A stretch of 64,000 nucleotides of DNA from Geminicoccaceae bacterium (GCA_028285265.1 JANQPX010000079.1:45006-109005), one strand, 5' to 3'; shown: positions 27,559 to 37,121, counted from the first letter of the stretch. Program-made: numbers and translations. Notes: generated by a model from the sequence alone, not told the origin.

Positions 27559-29301
27559 ATGGCTAAACGCTTTTCGAGTCGAAGCCTGATCAAACGTCTC
27601 GCGTCCTCTGCAGGCCTTGCCTTTGTTGTATTGCTGACTGCTGAGACGGCGTTTGCGGATCGCACGGATGATGAGCGCGCTGACCAATTTAGCCGAAACA
27701 TTCTTTCCACGCTTACCGAAGACAATGCTGCCGATTTGGCGCTGCTGACGCAGTTCTACATCGAGCGCGAGATGAAGCCCGTTTGGGTCGACGAAGATGC
27801 GCCGACAGAGCGCGCGCGGGAGCTGTTGCACGTTCTCGAAACCTCAACCTACGACGGGCTTAATCCGCAGGATTATGACATCCGGACCATTCGTGAGTTG
27901 ATGGATGCGAGGAGCGGGGCTGAGTTAGCCGAACTCGACCTTCGTCTCAGCCTCAGTCTCATGCAGTTCCTCTCCGACCTTGGGTCGGGGCGGACCGAGC
28001 CGACGGCGCTCGATCCGGATCTGTTTGTCTATCCTCATGACATTGATAAGGAAGACGCCATCCGCGCGGCGGCAAAGGCGGATAGTATCGGTGTCTTTGT
28101 TGGCGGCTATCGGCCCCGCCAAATAGACTATTGGCGCCTCAAAGGCGTTCTCGCGAATTACCGCTCCATGGCACGCACGGGCGGCTGGCCAACGATCGAT
28201 CCCGGACCAACCCTGAAAAAGGGGGAACGGTCAGAACGGGTCGCCCAGCTACGCGCTCGGCTGATCCGAGGAGGGGATCTTGCGCGGCCGGTGGCGGGTT
28301 CCCCGCCAATCGATCGCGAACTCTTCGATGAGGTGCTGGTTGAGGCTGTCAAGGCTTTTCAGATGCGCCATGGTCTCGAAGACGATGGACATGTCGGGCC
28401 GAGGACTCTTCACGCTCTCAATGTGCCGATCGAACAGCGTATTGAGCAGCTCATTCTCAATCTCGAACGTCGGCGTTGGATGGCGGACAATCGGCCCTCG
28501 CGCTACATCCATGTTAATCTTGCAGACTTTCACCTTGAGCTGATCGATAATGGCAAGGTCGCTTTCGACACGCCTGTCGTCATTGGCAGCCAATACAACA
28601 AGACGCCGGTCTTTTCGGCCGATATGACCTACCTTGTCGTCAATCCTTATTGGACCGTTCCCAAAAGCATTGCTCAGCGTGTGATTTTGCCAAAGGTCAA
28701 AGAGGACCCTGGCTATCTGCGGCAAAACGGCTTTGATGTCTTTGAAAACTGGCGGCGAAATGCAGGAACGCTGGATACGGAAGAGGTCGACTGGGCCAAT
28801 CTCAGGCCGGAAGATCTAGGCTACAAGCTGCGGCAGCGCCCGGGGCCGGCGAACGCGCTTGGGCAGCTTAAGTTCATGCTTCCCAATGAATTCGAAATTT
28901 ACCTTCACGATACGCCAAACAGGACTGATTTCTCCGAGAATCAACGCAGCTTCAGCAATGGCTGCGTGCGTGTCGCTGATCCTGAAGGTCTTGCAAACGC
29001 AATTTTGCAGGGGCAGTCCGGGTGGACTCTTGATCAGATCCAAGAGGCCATTGCGAGCGGCAAGCGAACACAGATTAATCTTGATGATGCACTACCGGTG
29101 CAGATCAGCTATCTCACGGCATGGGTCGACGACACCAATCGGGTCCACTTTCGCAACGATGTCTACGACCGAGATCAAATTCTGGCCGATACCCTCAACA
29201 ATAATGTTCGTGAGCGTGGTCTATTCGCCCGAGGTTTAAGCACCGAAGCGCATCTTGATGATCTCAGTCTTGATGTTGACGGTGCAACGGCAGCGCAATA
29301 G
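27559..29301 (+). CDS. Periplasmic L,D-transpeptidase (YcbB/LdtD-like)
   Basis: Makes 3-3 peptidoglycan crosslinks or attaches proteins to peptidoglycan. It has 580 residues from the ATG at 27559. A signal peptide ends near AETAFA (about residue 34). A helical catalytic-accessory domain follows, then a peptidoglycan-binding repeat (about 220-290, FQMRHGLEDDGHVGPRTLHAL) and the YkuD domain with HDTPNRTDF (H about 450) and the catalytic FSNGCVRV (C about 469). Domain order fits the large YcbB type. It faces the algH-family gene across 387 bases. Confidence 0.93.
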   Translation: MAKRFSSRSLIKRLASSAGLAFVVLLTAETAFADRTDDERADQFSRNILSTLTEDNAADLALLTQFYIEREMKPVWVDEDAPTERARELLHVLETSTYDGLNPQDYDIRTIRELMDARSGAELAELDLRLSLSLMQFLSDLGSGRTEPTALDPDLFVYPHDIDKEDAIRAAAKADSIGVFVGGYRPRQIDYWRLKGVLANYRSMARTGGWPTIDPGPTLKKGERSERVAQLRARLIRGGDLARPVAGSPPIDRELFDEVLVEAVKAFQMRHGLEDDGHVGPRTLHALNVPIEQRIEQLILNLERRRWMADNRPSRYIHVNLADFHLELIDNGKVAFDTPVVIGSQYNKTPVFSADMTYLVVNPYWTVPKSIAQRVILPKVKEDPGYLRQNGFDVFENWRRNAGTLDTEEVDWANLRPEDLGYKLRQRPGPANALGQLKFMLPNEFEIYLHDTPNRTDFSENQRSFSNGCVRVADPEGLANAILQGQSGWTLDQIQEAIASGKRTQINLDDALPVQISYLTAWVDDTNRVHFRNDVYDRDQILADTLNNNVRERGLFARGLSTEAHLDDLSLDVDGATAAQ

Positions 29302-29688
29302 ATCGTCGTCACAAATTGCGGTTCGACCAGCCAAGCCAGCTTTAGGGCTTGCCTATCGACCGATCTCGTCGCCACAGATTTGTGTCCTGGCTGCCATCAC
29401 CCCAAGCGATGAACGGTGCTTTCGCCTAAGGGCGATCTCAACGTTTTTGGGTGCTCATCTCGCCATCAAGGACAAACTGGAGAGATGGGTCAATCCAAGA
29501 TGGTTTTCTAAGGGTAACTCGATGGCTTTGAGCCTTGGCTGCGAAGCATGGCTGTCTCGATGATTATCATAAGGGGCTCGAGGTCGTTCTGGCCGACTGG
29601 CGATGGCTGGATGGTGAGGTGATCGTAGCTATTTTGCAGGGAAAAAGGCGCCAGCGGAGATAGCATTCAGCTGCTGGCGCCTTTCCCG
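29302..29688. other. Convergent gap between the transpeptidase and AlgH-family genes
   Basis: 387 bases between two converging genes. No gene is supported. A strong hairpin terminator for the minus-strand gene lies at its right end. Confidence 0.5.
29645..29683 (-). terminator. Terminator of the AlgH-family gene
   Basis: An 11-base-pair stem AAGGCGCCAGC / GCTGGCGCCTT with a 17-base loop. On the minus strand it runs into TTTTTC, five bases after the stop codon of the gene. It may also stop plus-strand readthrough. Confidence 0.8.
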
Positions 29689-30318
29689 CTAAAGCTCGAA
29701 GCCTCGAAGGGCCATGGCACGTTGCCATTTGGTCGCGATATCGTCGTCGAACAGGAATGTGTCATCGGAGTCGACGACATACCAAGATCCAGCGGTGATC
29801 TCGTTTTCCAGCTGCTCTGACGCCCAGCCAGCATAGCCGAGAATGAGGAGGCTTTCCTCTGGACCCTCACCCAGGGCGAGATCGGCGAGGACATCATCGG
29901 AACTCGAGACGGCGAGGTGGTTCCCGATGTCGGCCGTCGAACCGTTTTGGTAATTGTTCCGATGCAAAACCAAGCTGCTCTCGGGCTCGACCGGACCGCC
30001 ATAATGCATCTTGACCTGAGCTTCCGCGCTGGGGTCGCCATCGATACCGAAGGCTTTAAGCAGGCTACCTACGGGGCCCTTGGCCATGAGACGATTGATC
30101 ACAAGACCCATTGCGCCGAAGGCATCGTGATGGACGAGGTAGATCACGGTATGGCGGAAGTTTGGATCGCTCAGCTCGGGCGAGGCGACGAGATATCGGC
30201 CGCTCAGCGATAACGAGCGTCCATTGGGGTTGGCATCGTCACTTCTGGCCCAGGCATGGCTGGCGGTGAAAAGGCCGATGCCCAGAGCGACCACGAGGAG
30301 CTTCTTGATGACGGTCAT
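29689..30318 (-). CDS. YqgE/AlgH (UPF0301) family protein with an apparent signal peptide
   Basis: UPF0301 proteins are usually cytoplasmic and of unknown mechanism; AlgH of Pseudomonas was linked to alginate regulation. It has 209 residues. The domain begins at about 39 with SGRYLVASPELSDPNFRHTV and contains HDAFGAMGLVINR, MHYGGPVE and LGYAGWASEQLENEI, all typical. What is odd is the first 25 residues: MTVIKKLLVVALGIGLF, then ending SHAWA before RSDD, a textbook signal peptide with an AxA site. It lies downstream of folC on the same strand and opposite the transpeptidase. Confidence 0.88.
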   Translation of the reverse strand: MTVIKKLLVVALGIGLFTASHAWARSDDANPNGRSLSLSGRYLVASPELSDPNFRHTVIYLVHHDAFGAMGLVINRLMAKGPVGSLLKAFGIDGDPSAEAQVKMHYGGPVEPESSLVLHRNNYQNGSTADIGNHLAVSSSDDVLADLALGEGPEESLLILGYAGWASEQLENEITAGSWYVVDSDDTFLFDDDIATKWQRAMALRGFEL

Positions 30319-30353
30319 CGATGCGTTTCCCCCGATCCGACGTTGTCCTCCCT

Positions 30354-31640
30354 TTAACTATTGGCGCGCAAAACGCGTCCGGCAAGATAGAGGGACCCGC
30401 ATATCAAAACGCGGACCGGCGAAGTCGCTGTCTCAGCGATGGTAGAGAGCGCTGAATGGACATCGGGTTCAGCATGGGCTGAAAGGCCGAGTTGCCCGGC
30501 TTCAAGGACGATGTCCTCAGGCGCCCGACTGGCCTTTTCCTCGGGCACAGGCACGGCGTACAGGTGAACCGAAAGTGGCGCGATCGCTTCCAAAAAACCG
30601 AGCGAATCCTTTGTGTTAATCATGCCGACGACCAAATGGAGTGGTCGCTCATCGCCGTTATTAAAGAAGCCTGCAAGCGCTTGACCAGCAGCCGGATTAT
30701 GGCCGCCGTCGAGCCAAAGCGTCGAGCCGTTTGGCAGGAGTTTGAAAAACCGACCATCGGTCATTCTTTGCAGCCGCGCAGGCCAATATGTTTTTCTGAG
30801 GCCTTCGGCCAAGGCCGTCTTGGATGGTGCGAGTTTCTTGAGCAAACTTGCGGCTATAACGGCATGTCCTGCGTTGTCGATTTGATGGTCACCTTCCAGA
30901 GCCGGGAGGGGCAAATCATGAGTCTCATCGGCTGTACGGACCTCAAGACGGTTTTTACGACGCTCTACATGCCAGTCCCGGTCCTGCACGATAAGGGGAA
31001 CGTCAAGCGCGTGGGCACGGCTCTCGATCGCCGCTAGTGCATCCGGTTTCTGTCGGCCGATGGTTGCGGGAGTACCCGATTTGAGAATGCCTGCCTTCTC
31101 TCTTGCGATCTGCTCCAGCCGATTTCCAAGAAACGCCTGATGATCCATCGACACGGGCGTGATCATTGTGAGGAGAGGGTAATCGACAACGTTGGTTGCA
31201 TCCAGCCTGCCACCGAGCCCAGTTTCGAGGAGTAGGATATCGGATTCTCGCTCGGCGAAGATCAGGAACGCCGCTGCTGTCGTGACTTCGAAAAACGTGA
31301 TCGGATGGCCTTGGTTCGCGCGCTCGGCGCGCTCCAGTGCGTCGGCAAGTGCTTGCTCGTCGATCGGCATGCCGTTCAACAAGATGCGTTCATTGAAGTG
31401 CTGCAGATGAGGCGAAATATATCGCTGCACGCGTTTGCCATCTGCAGACAGCATCGCATCGAGCATGGCGAGCGTTGAGCCCTTGCCATTGGTGCCAGCA
31501 ATATGAACGACAGGGGGCAGCCGGCGTTCCGGATGACCAAGCGCCTCCAACAATCGCTCAAGCCGGCCGAGGGAGAGGTCGATCGATTTTGGATGCAAAG
31601 ACTGCAAGCGAGCGAGGATTTGGTCGCTATTCACCGACAT
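30354..31640 (-). CDS. folC: Folylpolyglutamate synthase / dihydrofolate synthase
   Basis: Adds L-glutamate to dihydropteroate and to folates. It has 428 residues from the ATG at 31640, which has AGAGG immediately upstream; an in-frame GTG at 31652 gives four more residues. The Mur-ligase-type P-loop GTNGKGST is at about 49-56, ETGLGGRLDATN and the glycine-rich LDGGHNPAAG follow, all diagnostic. It follows accD by 23 bases in the trp-accD-folC run. Confidence 0.94.
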   Translation of the reverse strand: MSVNSDQILARLQSLHPKSIDLSLGRLERLLEALGHPERRLPPVVHIAGTNGKGSTLAMLDAMLSADGKRVQRYISPHLQHFNERILLNGMPIDEQALADALERAERANQGHPITFFEVTTAAAFLIFAERESDILLLETGLGGRLDATNVVDYPLLTMITPVSMDHQAFLGNRLEQIAREKAGILKSGTPATIGRQKPDALAAIESRAHALDVPLIVQDRDWHVERRKNRLEVRTADETHDLPLPALEGDHQIDNAGHAVIAASLLKKLAPSKTALAEGLRKTYWPARLQRMTDGRFFKLLPNGSTLWLDGGHNPAAGQALAGFFNNGDERPLHLVVGMINTKDSLGFLEAIAPLSVHLYAVPVPEEKASRAPEDIVLEAGQLGLSAHAEPDVHSALSTIAETATSPVRVLICGSLYLAGRVLRANS

Positions 31641-31663
31641 GATCCTCTTCACAGCAGGCGGTC

Positions 31664-32707
31664 TTAGCCGCCGCGGTCCTCGGATGATGTTGGTTCCGCT
31701 AGGTCCTTTGACGGCATGTCAACGTCGCTGTCCTCCACAACCGTGACATTACCGTCATTGTCGATGACTTCGATGCGGTTTTGATCGTCGACAACTTCGA
31801 CCAAGCCTGGTGCTGCCGGGACGGGATGTTGGCCAGAGCTCTGCTCGTCGCTGGCATCGCTGTGCATCAACAGGCTGAGAAGCTGGCTCAGTTTGGCTTT
31901 AAGCTCGAATCGGTGCACCACCAAGTCGACCATGCCATGATCCAGCAAATATTCTGCTGTCTGGAAGTCATCTGGCAAGCTCTCTCGGATGGTTTGCTCA
32001 ATCACACGCCGGCCGGCAAAGCCGATACGAGCGCCAGGCTCGGCAATCGCGACATCGCCAAGCATGGCAAAGGAGGCTGTCACACCGCCGGTCGTGGGAT
32101 CGGTCAAGACCGTGACATAAGGAAGGCCAGCTTCTTTGACTTCTTCGACCGCGATGGTTGTGCGCGGCATCTGCATAAGGGAGAGAGCCCCCTCCTGCAT
32201 ACGTGCACCACCTGATGCGGTGATGACGATGAAGGCGGCTTCTTGCATCAGGGCCAAGCGAGCGGCGGCAAGGAGGCCTTCGCCTAACGCCACACCCATG
32301 GAGCCTGCCATGAACTCGAAATTCATGACCGCGATCACTGCTGGCTGGCCGTTGATCTTGCCATGCGCTGCCTCGACTGCATCGCTGCGGCCGGTTTTGG
32401 TCTGGGCTTCCTTCAGTCGGTCGGTGTAGCGTTTTCTATCCCGAAACTTCAATGGATCCGGGGCCGACTTCGGCAATTCAATCGGCTGCCAGCTACCTTC
32501 GTCGAAGAGTGCCTTAAAACGGAAGTCGGGTCCCACGCGAAAGTGGTGGTCGCAATGGGGACAAACGCGCTGGTTCGCCGCAAGGTCCCGATGGAAGATC
32601 ATCTTCTCGCAGGCAGGGCAGTTCACCCAGAGATTTTCTGGGACCTCTGGTTTGCTGCCGACAAGCGCCTTAATCTTGGGGCGGACATAGTTGGTGAGCC
32701 AGTTCAT
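31664..32707 (-). CDS. accD: Acetyl-CoA carboxylase carboxyltransferase subunit beta
   Basis: Zinc-ribbon half of the carboxyltransferase that makes malonyl-CoA for fatty acid synthesis. It has 347 residues. The C4 zinc finger is C30, C33, C49 and C52, and the crotonase-like core carries ASGGARMQEGALSLMQM and LTDPTTGGVTASFAMLGD. A 60-residue acidic C-terminal tail (after about 287) is longer than usual. It is nine bases downstream of trpA. Confidence 0.96.
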   Translation of the reverse strand: MNWLTNYVRPKIKALVGSKPEVPENLWVNCPACEKMIFHRDLAANQRVCPHCDHHFRVGPDFRFKALFDEGSWQPIELPKSAPDPLKFRDRKRYTDRLKEAQTKTGRSDAVEAAHGKINGQPAVIAVMNFEFMAGSMGVALGEGLLAAARLALMQEAAFIVITASGGARMQEGALSLMQMPRTTIAVEEVKEAGLPYVTVLTDPTTGGVTASFAMLGDVAIAEPGARIGFAGRRVIEQTIRESLPDDFQTAEYLLDHGMVDLVVHRFELKAKLSQLLSLLMHSDASDEQSSGQHPVPAAPGLVEVVDDQNRIEVIDNDGNVTVVEDSDVDMPSKDLAEPTSSEDRGG

Positions 32708-32716
32708 GGCAGATTC

Positions 32717-33544
32717 CTATTGGCGCGCCGCACGTACACTGGCAGCAAGATCGCCGACCTGGGTTAGCAACGTGTCAACTAGTCCCGCGTTGGGTTGGCC
32801 ATCCTGATCCAGGCTCTTGGCGATTTGGTCAACCAAGGCCGAGCCAACGACAGCGGCATCGGCGACCTTGGCAATATCACGAGCCTGCTCTGGCGTGCGG
32901 ATACCAAAGCCAACCGCCACCGGTAGATCGCTGTGGGCGCGTATGCGTTGGACGGCTTGATCCACCAGATCGACTGTTGGCGCACCAACGCCAGTGATGC
33001 CGGTCATCGAGACGTAGTAGATGAAGCCTGACGTGTTCGCGAGAACCGTCGGCAGCCGCCTATCGTCGGTTGTCGGCGTTGCCAACCGGATGAAGCTCAC
33101 GTCGCGTTCAAGGGCGGGAAGGCAAAGCTCCTCGTCTTCTTCAGGCGGGAGATCAACCACGATCAGGCCGTCAACGCCAGCGGCCTTCGCATCGTTCAAG
33201 AAGCGTTCGGCGCCGTAGTAGTAGATCGGGTTGTAGTAGCCCATGAGAACAACGGGCGTCCGGTCGTCTTTCGAGCGAAATTGGCGGACCAGCTTTAAGA
33301 CTTTCGCCAGCGTCATCCCCGATGCTAACGCTCGAAGCGCTCCCGCTTGGATCGACGGACCGTCGGCCATTGGATCGGTGAATGGCATGCCGATCTCGAT
33401 AATGTCAGCCCCTGCATTCGGGAGGCCCTCGATGATCGCGGTTGATGTTTCGAGATTGGGGTCGCCGGCGCAGAGATAGGTCACAAGGCCAGCACGGCCA
33501 GCCTCTTTCAGCTCGGCAAAACGGGTTTCGATACGCCCGGTCAT
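32717..33544 (-). CDS. trpA: Tryptophan synthase alpha subunit
   Basis: Cleaves indole-3-glycerol phosphate to indole, which is channelled to TrpB. It has 275 residues of TIM-barrel type. The catalytic glutamate lies in IIEIGMPFTDPMADGP and the catalytic aspartate in GLIVVDLPPEE. The phosphate loop GFGIRTPEQA is intact. Its start overlaps the trpB stop as ATGA, ensuring equimolar translation. Confidence 0.97.
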   Translation of the reverse strand: MTGRIETRFAELKEAGRAGLVTYLCAGDPNLETSTAIIEGLPNAGADIIEIGMPFTDPMADGPSIQAGALRALASGMTLAKVLKLVRQFRSKDDRTPVVLMGYYNPIYYYGAERFLNDAKAAGVDGLIVVDLPPEEDEELCLPALERDVSFIRLATPTTDDRRLPTVLANTSGFIYYVSMTGITGVGAPTVDLVDQAVQRIRAHSDLPVAVGFGIRTPEQARDIAKVADAAVVGSALVDQIAKSLDQDGQPNAGLVDTLLTQVGDLAASVRAARQ

Positions 33545-34752
33545 ATCGATGCCCCCAGCGCATTCGCGACGGTAAAGATGTCTTTGTCCCCTCGGCCGCA
33601 GAGATTCATGCAGATGATGTGGTCTTTCTCGAGCCCAGGTGCAATCTTCAGCACGTGAGCGAGCGCATGGGCTGGTTCCAGGGCCGGCAGAATGCCTTCG
33701 ACCCTACTGAGCTTCTGAAAGGCATCAAGGGCTTCTTTGTCCGTCACGGGCACATAGGTGGCCCGTCCCTTATCGGCGAGCCAGCTATGTTCAGGGCCGA
33801 CACCGGGATAGTCGAGACCGGCCGAAATCGAGTGGGGCTCAATGACCTGGCCGTCCTCGTCTTGCAGCAGATAGGATCGTGAGCCATGCAAAACGCCAGG
33901 TGTTCCTCCAGTGATGGCCGCAGCGTGTTTGCCGGTCTCAATGCCATGGCCGGCAGCCTCGACGCCGATGAGCGCGACGTCCTCATCATCCAAAAACGGG
34001 TGGAAGAGCCCGATTGCATTGGAGCCACCGCCGATCGCGGCCACCAACGTGTCCGGCAGACGGCCTTCTTTGGCCATCATTTGTTCCTTTAATTCGTCAC
34101 CAATCACGGATTGGAAATCTCTAACCATCGCGGGGTAGGGGTGAGGTCCAGCCGCGGTTCCAATCAGGTAGAAGGTGTCCTCCACGTTGGTGACCCAATC
34201 TCGAAGAGCTTCGTTCATCGCATCTTTGAGGGTGGCTGAGCCCGAAGTGACGGGCCGAACTTCCGCGCCGAGCAGTTTCATGCGAAACACGTTGGGCTGC
34301 TGCCGCTCGATATCCTCGGCACCCATATAGACCACGCAATCATAGCCGAGTTTGGCACAAACCGTCGCTGTCGCAACGCCATGCTGTCCAGCGCCGGTCT
34401 CAGCGATAATACGCCGTTTGCCCATACGCCGGGCCAGGAGAATCTGGCCGATGCAATTGTTGATTTTGTGGGCGCCAGTATGGTTGAGCTCGTCGCGTTT
34501 GAAGTAGATCTTGGCACCACCGAGCTCGGCGGTTAGCCGCTCGGCGAGATAGAGTGGGCTCGGCCGGCCGGTATAGTCGGCATTCCACGCCTGAAGTTCG
34601 GCCTTGAAGGCGGGATCGCCTTTTGCCGTTTCATAGGCCTTTTCCAGCTCGAGAATCAGCGGCATCAGGGTCTCGGCGACAAAGCGACCACCATGAATGC
34701 CAAACCGGCCGCGCTCGTCGGGCCCCTGGCGAAGACTGTTGGCGAGGGTCAT
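33541..34752 (-). CDS. trpB: Tryptophan synthase beta subunit
   Basis: PLP enzyme that condenses indole with serine. It has 403 residues from the ATG at 34752, which gives the conserved start (GRFGIHGGRFVAETLMP); a frame open to 34863 would overlap trpF and is unlikely. The PLP lysine is K96 in HTGAHKINN, the GAGQHG loop and the phosphate-binding CGGGSN equivalent IGGGSNAIG are present. It follows trpF by 58 bases. Confidence 0.97.
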   Translation of the reverse strand: MTLANSLRQGPDERGRFGIHGGRFVAETLMPLILELEKAYETAKGDPAFKAELQAWNADYTGRPSPLYLAERLTAELGGAKIYFKRDELNHTGAHKINNCIGQILLARRMGKRRIIAETGAGQHGVATATVCAKLGYDCVVYMGAEDIERQQPNVFRMKLLGAEVRPVTSGSATLKDAMNEALRDWVTNVEDTFYLIGTAAGPHPYPAMVRDFQSVIGDELKEQMMAKEGRLPDTLVAAIGGGSNAIGLFHPFLDDEDVALIGVEAAGHGIETGKHAAAITGGTPGVLHGSRSYLLQDEDGQVIEPHSISAGLDYPGVGPEHSWLADKGRATYVPVTDKEALDAFQKLSRVEGILPALEPAHALAHVLKIAPGLEKDHIICMNLCGRGDKDIFTVANALGASI

Positions 34753-34810
34753 GGGCAGTGACTTTCGAGATGTAGAGGCATGGACTGTTGTTGTTAGTGG
34801 TTTGGCAGAC

Positions 34811-35467
34811 CTAGGACAAGTCATCCGCTGCCGGCAGGATGGCAGCGCGTTGTAAGAATTCACGTATCATGGTGGCATCTTTAACACCCGGTGCCTTTTC
34901 TACGCCGGACGCCACATCGACAACAGGGGCAGCGCAAAGCCGAACTGCGTCTGACAGATTGGAAGCGTTCAGCCCGCCGGACAAGATCCAAGGGACATCA
35001 AGGTTCAATTCTTGGAGAAGTCGCCAGTCGAAGGTGAGGCCATTACCGCCGGGGAGGCTGCCCGGGGTTGACGGGGGCTTGGCATCAAAGAGGATGATAT
35101 CGGCAGCGTCGGCGAAAGCGGGTAGGGGATCAAGATCCGCAGCATCTTTAATACGAAGGGCCTTGATCACGACTTTGCCGGTCGCCTCCTTGACCTCTTG
35201 GACGCGTGCTGGTGTCTCTTTGCCATGGAGTTGTATGGCGTCGAGCGCGTCTGAGGTTTGGGCAATCAGATCATTGTCGGGGTCCACCATCACCCCGACC
35301 CGAATCCGATCAGCAGGTACCGACTGTCCAAGCGCGACCGCCTTTTCAGGTGTGATCGCTCGGGGCGAAGGCAAATAGAAGTTGAAGCCGATATAGCGCG
35401 CACCTCCGTCGACGGCGGCGCGCAGTGTCGCCTCGTCTTTGAGCCCGCAGATCTTGACATCGACCAT
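34811..35467 (-). CDS. trpF: Phosphoribosylanthranilate isomerase
   Basis: Amadori isomerisation step of tryptophan synthesis. It has 219 residues from the ATG at 35467. The catalytic cysteine is in VKICGLKD (C7) and the catalytic aspartate in ILFDAKPP. GGNGLTFDW and the phosphate loop SGGLNASN are present. It starts four bases after the pyrF stop, so the two form one transcript, and longer frames into pyrF are not used. Confidence 0.96.
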   Translation of the reverse strand: MVDVKICGLKDEATLRAAVDGGARYIGFNFYLPSPRAITPEKAVALGQSVPADRIRVGVMVDPDNDLIAQTSDALDAIQLHGKETPARVQEVKEATGKVVIKALRIKDAADLDPLPAFADAADIILFDAKPPSTPGSLPGGNGLTFDWRLLQELNLDVPWILSGGLNASNLSDAVRLCAAPVVDVASGVEKAPGVKDATMIREFLQRAAILPAADDLS

Positions 35468-35471
35468 GATA

Positions 35472-36194
35472 TTAGGCGGCCGCGAGCCTTGCCGCATCGA
35501 TCTCCTCATGGATCGCATGGGCTGCGGCACGTGGGCTGCCAGCGCCGGTAATCGGGCGGCCGATGACGAGGTAATCGGCACCGGCTTTGACCGCCTCGCC
35601 TGGTGTCATGGTTCGTTTTTGATCACCGGCGGCACTGCCTGCAGGCCGAATGCCTGGGACGACGAGTTTGAGGCTCTGACCGAAGGCCTCCCGAATCGGC
35701 GCGATCTCGCGCGGCGAGCAGATCATGCCGTCCATGCCGGTTTTGCGCGCAAGACCAGCAAGCCGGAGCACCTGCGCTTCAGTCGTGCTTTCAACCCCGA
35801 TCGTCGTCAGGTCCTTGTCATCCATGGATGTCAGCACGGACACGCCGAGAAGGAGAGGGCGCCTGGGCCCGAGATCTTTGACGGCATCGGCCGCTGCCCA
35901 CAGCATCGCTGGGCCGCCTTGCAGATGGAGCGTCAGCATGGTCACGCCAAGATCAGCTGCAGCACGGACCGCGCCGGCGACGGTGTTGGGAATATCGTGG
36001 AATTTCAAATCCAAGAACACGGGAAGCCCGAGATCGACGATGCTGCGTACGCCGGAAGGGCCGTTCGCCGTCATGAATTCGAGGCCGACCTTCAGACCTC
36101 CTATCGGGCTTGTATGGAGCGAGCGCGCCAAGAGGAGCGCCCCTGACAGATCGGCTCTGTCAATGGCGCAAAAGACGGGTGAGTTGGTCGTCAT
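35472..36194 (-). CDS. pyrF: Orotidine 5'-phosphate decarboxylase
   Basis: Last step of UMP synthesis. It has 240 residues. The catalytic Asp-Lys-Asp array is in VFLDLKFHDIPNT, with substrate contact VGLEFM early and the phosphate loop IVGRPI-like LVIGRPITGA near the end. It is the first gene of the trpF-trpB-trpA-accD-folC string on this strand. Confidence 0.96.
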   Translation of the reverse strand: MTTNSPVFCAIDRADLSGALLLARSLHTSPIGGLKVGLEFMTANGPSGVRSIVDLGLPVFLDLKFHDIPNTVAGAVRAAADLGVTMLTLHLQGGPAMLWAAADAVKDLGPRRPLLLGVSVLTSMDDKDLTTIGVESTTEAQVLRLAGLARKTGMDGMICSPREIAPIREAFGQSLKLVVPGIRPAGSAAGDQKRTMTPGEAVKAGADYLVIGRPITGAGSPRAAAHAIHEEIDAARLAAA

Positions 36195-36317
36195 GCCTTA
36201 CCGCTTTCCTGAATATGCGTCTTATAGCAGAGACCTGTCGGCCGACGGAAGCGCCGAGCATGGCTAAGCCTATCTCATTGTGCGCTTTCTTCGGCGGTGG
36301 TTACGCCGACGGCGGCG

Positions 36318-36683
36318 TTAACCCGCGATCTGTCGAAGAGGCGGTTGGGCTGATAGCCGCGCCGCTTTGGCCTCCTCATAGGCCTTGGCTTCCGCCGCCT
36401 CCTGCTGTTGTTTGATCACGCGGAGCTGGCCTTCGAGATCATCGGCTTTGCGCCTCATCTGACGGGCGGTTCGCCGTTTACCCATGGCGCCGAGCCAAGC
36501 CCCGAGGCCACCGAGAACCGCGCCGACAACGAGTCCAAAAAGAAAGACCCAGAAAAGCTGAATGGTGAGCGTTTCAGGCAATGGCCAAAGAGCGACATCC
36601 ACTAATTGGCGATTGCTGACCGCGAAGGAAACGATAATCACGAGACCGATAAGGCCCAGGACCCCACGAATGAACTTTGTCAT
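36318..36683 (-). CDS. lapA: LapA domain membrane protein
   Basis: Small inner-membrane protein of the LapA/DUF1049 family, whose E. coli member works with LapB in LPS quality control. It has 121 residues with two membrane segments (about 5-24 and 40-62) joined by the family motif VSNRQLVDVALWPLPET, and a cytoplasmic coiled-coil-like tail rich in K, E and A. No LapB gene is next to it. In Alphaproteobacteria it commonly follows ihfB, as it does here. Confidence 0.88.
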   Translation of the reverse strand: MTKFIRGVLGLIGLVIIVSFAVSNRQLVDVALWPLPETLTIQLFWVFLFGLVVGAVLGGLGAWLGAMGKRRTARQMRRKADDLEGQLRVIKQQQEAAEAKAYEEAKAARLSAQPPLRQIAG

Positions 36684-36839
36684 AGCCTCACTCTCAATAC
36701 CGAACGTCGATCAGACAGGCGAGGAAAGGGCATGCCGATCCGCCAACGCCCATAATCTGGTTCCAATGAGAAGGCCTCGATCATGCGGTTCGCCAATCAG
36801 CATCAGCATAGGGGCATCGTAGTGAAGGTGTTTTCGACG

Positions 36840-37121
36840 TCAATCGCTATTCAAGCGCTCACGTAGTTCTTTGCCGGTCTTGAAGTATGGAACGACTTTG
36901 TCAGGGACTGACACTTCGGCGCCTGTCCGGGGGTTCCGACCCACGCGCGCCTCGCGTTCGCGAACGGAAAAAGCGCCGAAGCCGCGAAGTTCGACCCGGT
37001 CCCGTCTGGCAAGTGCCTCGGTGACCTCATCGAACACGGTCGACACAATCTTTTCAATGTCCCGCTGTGTCAGATGCGGATTCGATTCGGCAAGACGCTT
37101 GATGAGGTCAGATTTTGTCAT
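36840..37121 (-). CDS. ihfB: Integration host factor subunit beta
   Basis: Nucleoid protein that bends DNA and assists sigma-54 promoters, recombination and replication. It has 93 residues with the HU/IHF fold: MTKSDLIKRLAESNPHL, the arm RVELRGFGAFSVREREAR, the conserved GRNPRTG and the C-terminal PYFKTGKELRERLN. It is 125 bases downstream of rpsA, separated by a terminator. Confidence 0.96.
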   Translation of the reverse strand: MTKSDLIKRLAESNPHLTQRDIEKIVSTVFDEVTEALARRDRVELRGFGAFSVREREARVGRNPRTGAEVSVPDKVVPYFKTGKELRERLNSD

